From assembly GCA_022496805.1 (NCBI GenBank), contig CM040106.1, positions 3,534,001-3,598,000 of the forward strand: 64,000 nt of DNA, read 5' to 3'. The translations under genes were made by a program, and so were the position numbers. The stretch comes from Pohlia nutans. Taxonomy: Eukaryota; Streptophyta; Bryopsida; Bryales; Mniaceae. The notes under the pieces were generated by a model. The model had not been told where the DNA came from, did no database searches, and saw nothing but the letters and a program-made list of their open reading frames with translations. Below are positions 60,335 through 64,000 of the stretch, piece after piece; the stretch's first letter is position 1, and each line of letters starts with the position of its first letter.

Positions 60335-60505
60335 ACTCATTGTTGACATGTTAAACAAAACATGACTAATTGTAGTCATGTTTGAAAAAACATGACTGAT
60401 GCTAGTTATATTGGAACAAAACGTGACTGACGCTAGTCATATTAGAAAAATCGTGGCTGTTGCTAGTCATATTAAAAAAAACATGACTGATTGTAGTCAT
60501 GCCAT
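60335..60505. repeat. Tandem TGACT-AGTCA units
   Basis: Five units of about 31 bp, each of the form catgact-ga-tg-tagtcat plus an A-rich spacer (for example catgactgattgtagtcatg). This is the same dyad found in the large CACTA element between the SET gene and TNP2. Confidence 0.7.
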
Positions 60506-60545
60506 GGCTGGACTATTTCTTGAAATGTACAATATGGTGTATGGG

Positions 60546-61008
60546 TTTAGAGAGTAGTGTGCATAGAGTTTTTCTCCGGCCCTAATGTCCCTACTCGCTA
60601 TGGTATTTACATATCCCCATTCCTAAGTGTTCCATGTTTTAGGCAACATGCAAAATTTTCACGCAATATTTCCTATCTCATTGCGCCTTATGGAACTATT
60701 AATGAATCCAACGACATTCCCCTTCACTACATCTCCGTCGATATACAAGTCCGACTGAGCTTGCATCACATATGACTTCAGTCGAGGTTGTGCCTTGCTC
60801 AAAATTTTGTATAATGCCAAAGTGTATTGTGGTTTTATAAAGGGAAGCAATTCTTCTTTCTCTTTGGCGAGTTCAAGTGCAAATAGATCCCAATCCATAA
60901 AGGAGAAGTTGAACACCCTTACTTCCCATTCTCTATTCTAATGCAAAAAATTGTATTAACTTTGGGATGGGCTCGGCACACCATTGTCCATTATAACTAG
61001 GGTGATAC
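60546..61008 (-). pseudogene. Decayed SET-domain gene of second CACTA copy
   Basis: Reading the minus strand from 61008, the frame aligns with the SET protein of the large CACTA element from its NVYDGQWC segment to AHYSL. Over the best 80 residues I count about 58 identities. LYIDGDVVKGNV is unchanged, and FINSS keeps the same NSS in place of NHS. Damage: a frameshift near 60925, TGA replacing Trp after GNIA, and TAG replacing Lys before EWGYVNTIASRD. It is non-functional, but it shows that the SET gene belonged to the family before the copies diverged. Confidence 0.85.
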
Positions 61009-61019
61009 ACACGAGTAGG

Positions 61020-61180
61020 GAAAGTTGGTCACATAACTTGAAGTAGTCATATAAGTCATAAAGTCATATAGTTTAGAGGAGCCATATAACTCAAAGGAGT
61101 CATATAAATCAAATGAGTCATATAACTCAAAAGAGTCATATAACTCAAAGGAGTCATATATATCAGAGGAGTTTCATTAA
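61020..61180. repeat. 18-bp tandem repeat, agtcatataactcaaagg
   Basis: About eight or nine units with substitutions (agtcatataactcaaagg, agtcatataaatcaaatg). They contain AGTCAT half-sites and lie on the SET side of the second CACTA copy, where the other subterminal region would be expected. Confidence 0.75.
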
Positions 61181-61199
61181 ACACGTGACTGGTTGTTGT

Positions 61200-62580
61200 G
61201 ACCCTGCCACCGTCGTAGGCGGTACATAATTAAAATTAATACAAAATGTTGGTAATAGCAATCATAGATCTAACCTTGTGGATAGAATCTAAAATTCATA
61301 ATGTACAATTTTTTTTGGACATCATATTCAAAATATCCCTCTTAGGTGCATTTTACAATTCATTTTTGCAATTCTTCAAATTTGAAGGAAGTTGTAAGCA
61401 TTTAGGTATTAAAGAAGGTAGTTGGTTTTTTTAAATTGTTTGTATTTTGTGTTGAGATCTCTTGACCGTCGGCCTTGTTCATGGCTTGTATCTTCGAAAA
61501 GCTTCAATGAGAAAGAGTGCATTGAAGTCATTTTGTGACTTTTGTACCCCTACGATGTGAAGTTATCAATTTTTAACCCTTCAATGCGCCAACGTCCAGT
61601 ATGTAGACAGCACACAAATTGAAACTGCTAGATTCTCATCCAAATTGAACATTTTTCATCCACCAAAATTTCTCATGATTCTTGAGCAAGTTGACTATCA
61701 TTTGTACAGCTTGGATCTTCAAAACATGTTATAATGATTTTTAGGAAAACAATAGAGTTGGTTTATGTCAAGTTTCATTCTTAGTTCAAAAAAGTGGGAT
61801 CTTAAATTTGAATTATGAGAAGAAGTAGAATTGAATAATGGAAATTATACCATCTTGTAGTGCATGTTATTCCAATTTATTGCCATATTTTTAAAAATTG
61901 TGCTAATTTCAAATTTCATGTTGAATTTCTAGAGAAAATTTGCAAAGTTAATTCAAAAATATAAAATAAAAATAGAATAAATCCAACCAAAAATGTGATC
62001 TTCACATTAACATTTACAACTTTGTTTTGACCATCAACCCCATTTTTTAATTTTCTTCAACATTTTATAACGCTTTTTTGAAAACAATATTGAATCGAGA
62101 CATTAAAGGGTTAAAATGACAAATCTACCAGTAGGTGATACTGTTGGTGGCACTGATCAATTAATAGTTTGTAAATGGCTAGCTTACTACATCAATATTA
62201 CCATATATTGTGGGTGCGTGAATGGAACGGGCACATTTATCCATTTAACCAAATTTTCATTGATTTAACAAAATTTATGGACTTTGGTAAATTTAATCCA
62301 TTAAAAAATTTAAAAATCAATTATTAGTGATGCCTCTCGTAAATACCGTGGGCCACAATATATGGTCATATAGGTAGTAGGGTAGGGCTCTAGGACCAAG
62401 GCGTCCCTTCTTCCCAGCGGCACTCAGCTCTCCTTCACGCCAGTAGTTTGTGCTTCTTAGCTTGGAAATTGTAGAGGCACGGCTTCGTTCTTGTAATTTT
62501 GAGGGCCCGGACGCGGAGGTTTTTGGCATGGTTGCTTGCAAGCGTGTTAATTAATTAGGGAGTAAAGGAGCGACAAACTT
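61200..62580. other. Non-coding AT-rich DNA
   Basis: No coding region is supportable on either strand. The short frame at 61246-61434 is hydrophobic and AT-driven. Confidence 0.45.
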
Positions 62581-62590
62581 CAATTCTCGA

Positions 62591-63790
62591 ATGGCAGGCG
62601 CGGTAGGGATCGAGAATGATGATACTACGAAACGGAAAAGTCCAGAGCCTATGAGCAATAGTGGAACTCAAGCAACGGATGAAGCTAGAAGCTCCGGATG
62701 CAAAGCGGCGAAATACTGTGCGGTTTTTGTGTTCACGAGGTTGCTCTCCCTCTAGGTTAACACACTTGAGCTCAGTCATTGTGCCATTTCTGCTATGTTT
62801 TTATATTTTTATTTTCAACTGAGGGTTTGCCTGGAATTGTCAATTTTTATTTGCCAACTTATGGTTTCGACAGGGTGCCTTTCTTGAAACTGAGCAATCT
62901 ACAAGAGAGAATTTTAATGAAAATATGGAAATCCTCAAGTTTTGCTGGCAGAAAGTTGGTCCAGCTAAGGGGAGAGCAGAATCATTTCGATTGTCACCTC
63001 TACAACTCCGTTTAAAGCCCAGTTGTACGCACATGATCGCTCTCAGGTTGAACACGGGGAATGGTTAACTTGAAGGACATCGTCGAGTGTAGGCTTCGCC
63101 TGATAGAATAGCTCCTGAAAATGCCGAAGTAATGAATTATTCTTTGTGAATCATACACTTGCTTCGTTTCTTCTTGCCGTATTTTGCTCGAGTCGGATTA
63201 GTTTCTTTTTTTTGTTGGAATATATGAAGACAAATGCATTTATGCTTCATTTTCTCACATTTCAAAACAATGCATTAAAAGATGCCTTTTTGGAACAATC
63301 ACCTTAATTTCATTTCTTCTTCAGATCATTGATGGTCATAAATTCCTAAAGTTATTGATTGCCTCTAGTCTGCAGTCCAAATGTAATGCAGATTCGGACA
63401 CATTATCATTATTCAATTTAAAAACCTTTTTAAATCTTGACAAATTTAATCAAGGTCTTTCAATTTGCGTGGCTGGATTGACAAAGGTATGGTTGAACAT
63501 GCAGATGGAAGTTGCGTGTGGTCCTCAGGGTGCAGTTAAGGGCTTGTGTGCTAATAAAGTGTATAAGCTCGTTGTCATTTTGTGGCTATTGTTGTCTCAT
63601 ATTGTCATTTTGTGGCTATTGGCTGTAGCTTTTTATGTATTACAATCAAGGATCATTCTAATTCATGCATGGTATCTTCATGCATGTTGTCCGTCGATGT
63701 GTTTAGTTACGTGGATGTATCTATTGTCGATGACGAAACTGTGAAGGCAATATACAGAGTTGTTCAGACGACTGGGGCTGAATTCATGAG
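62591..63790 (+). CDS. Candidate 5' exons of a spliced gene leaving the window
   Basis: A 54-codon frame from ATG 62591 (MAGAVGIENDDTTKRKSPEP) looks like a protein N-terminus. Later exon-like segments have good borders. 62874 onward follows gtttcgacag (GAFLETEQSTRENFNENMEI). About 63370-63486 follows cctctag and ends before gtatgg (LFNLKTFLNLDKFNQGLSIC). 63704-63790 follows tgtgtttag and ends at gaattcatgag before gtgag (VDVSIVDDETVKAIYRVVQT). I cannot name the family, and the frames across junctions are not fully resolved. Lack of repeats and transposon motifs makes this the best candidate for a resident gene. Confidence 0.35.
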
Positions 63791-64000
63791 GTGAGTTTTC
63801 GCTCGTTTCGTTTATCTTTCTAAAGAGTATTAGTGTAAGTATTTATATTGAAAGGCGATTGGAGGCATGGAAGAATTCATTATAGACTGGTTAAGTGGCT
63901 CGTTAAGTGGCCACGCAATACAACTGAAGATTGCATTTTTTTGGAATGAGAAGATGGATTCGCAAAATTACCTGTTCAAGTCTATTTATAATTCTCTCAC

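Larger units (their letters stand above)
59484..61200 (-). mobile_element. Second CACTA copy, internally deleted
   Basis: The terminus CACTACCACACATTGG (59484) and about 300 bp inside it match the complement of the right end of the large CACTA element. By eye, 23 of the first 28 bases agree. Shared blocks continue through 59880. The SET gene relative follows at 60546-61008 on the minus strand, in the same relative order, but TNP2 and its C-terminal exon are absent. The far end was not found: a TTGTAGTG at about 61852 lacks matching inner sequence and target duplication. The 61200 boundary is therefore only the limit of recognisable motif content. Confidence 0.65.

Noticed and set aside
61852..61859. 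TTGTAGTG as the far terminus of the second CACTA copy
   Set aside because: Inner sequence does not match the family ends, and the flanking bases (cat) do not match tag at 59481-59483.

Overview
The window looks like transposon-dense nuclear DNA from a streptophyte (a land plant or charophyte alga; species not identifiable). Evidence: short GT-AG introns of 86-462 bp that splice in frame, an En/Spm (CACTA) TNP2 transposase with plant-type DUF4218 and DUF4216 regions, a plant-like Ty3/gypsy pol, hAT debris, and a fragment matching the plant cohesion factor PDS5. No complete ordinary host gene was recognised. Most of the readable protein belongs to mobile elements.

Layout. 1-10.4 kb: AT-rich DNA with a 151-bp fold-back CACTA MITE, a hAT transposase remnant (- strand) and decayed retroelement gag. 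10.4-12.5 kb: another gag-like remnant. 12.52-31.23 kb: a proposed 18.7-kb CACTA element with matching terminal inverted repeats and a GGG target duplication. It carries three genes. A spliced - strand gene (14.07-16.36 kb) fuses a coiled coil, a basic region, an FCP1/NIF-like domain that has lost its catalytic acids, and a Tnp1/En/Spm-like C-terminal domain. A SET-domain gene (25.1-25.98 kb) precedes a three-exon TNP2 transposase (26.26-30.02 kb) that is spoiled by one in-frame TGA. Inside this element sit an inserted 370-bp MITE, a piggyBac-like non-autonomous element flanked by TTAA, an intact DD34E Tc1/mariner element with IR/DR ends, and several minisatellites.

31-41 kb: retroelement debris, a transposon-like pseudogene on the - strand, a possible spliced gene, a Ty3/gypsy RT/RNase H fragment with integrase zinc finger, and another gag-like coiled coil. 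41-53 kb: a PDS5 fragment, two + strand unknown ORFs (one a 698-codon RING/coiled-coil protein), and a - strand gene resembling an unassigned DDE-type transposase, with inverted repeat modules between and around them. 53-59 kb: unknown exons, a 1.1-kb degenerate satellite, and a - strand gene resembling a beta-class (N4-cytosine/N6-adenine) DNA methyltransferase. 59.48-61.2 kb: the end of a second CACTA copy, internally deleted but still carrying a decayed SET gene. 61.2-64 kb: non-coding DNA, then candidate exons of a host gene running out of the window.

Main idea: a CACTA family that carries a SET-domain gene as shared cargo (two copies here), in a fusion-gene background and next to a DNA methyltransferase-like gene. 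A palindromic TGACT/AGTCA motif is concentrated in the non-coding parts of both CACTA copies and looks like the element's own protein-binding site.
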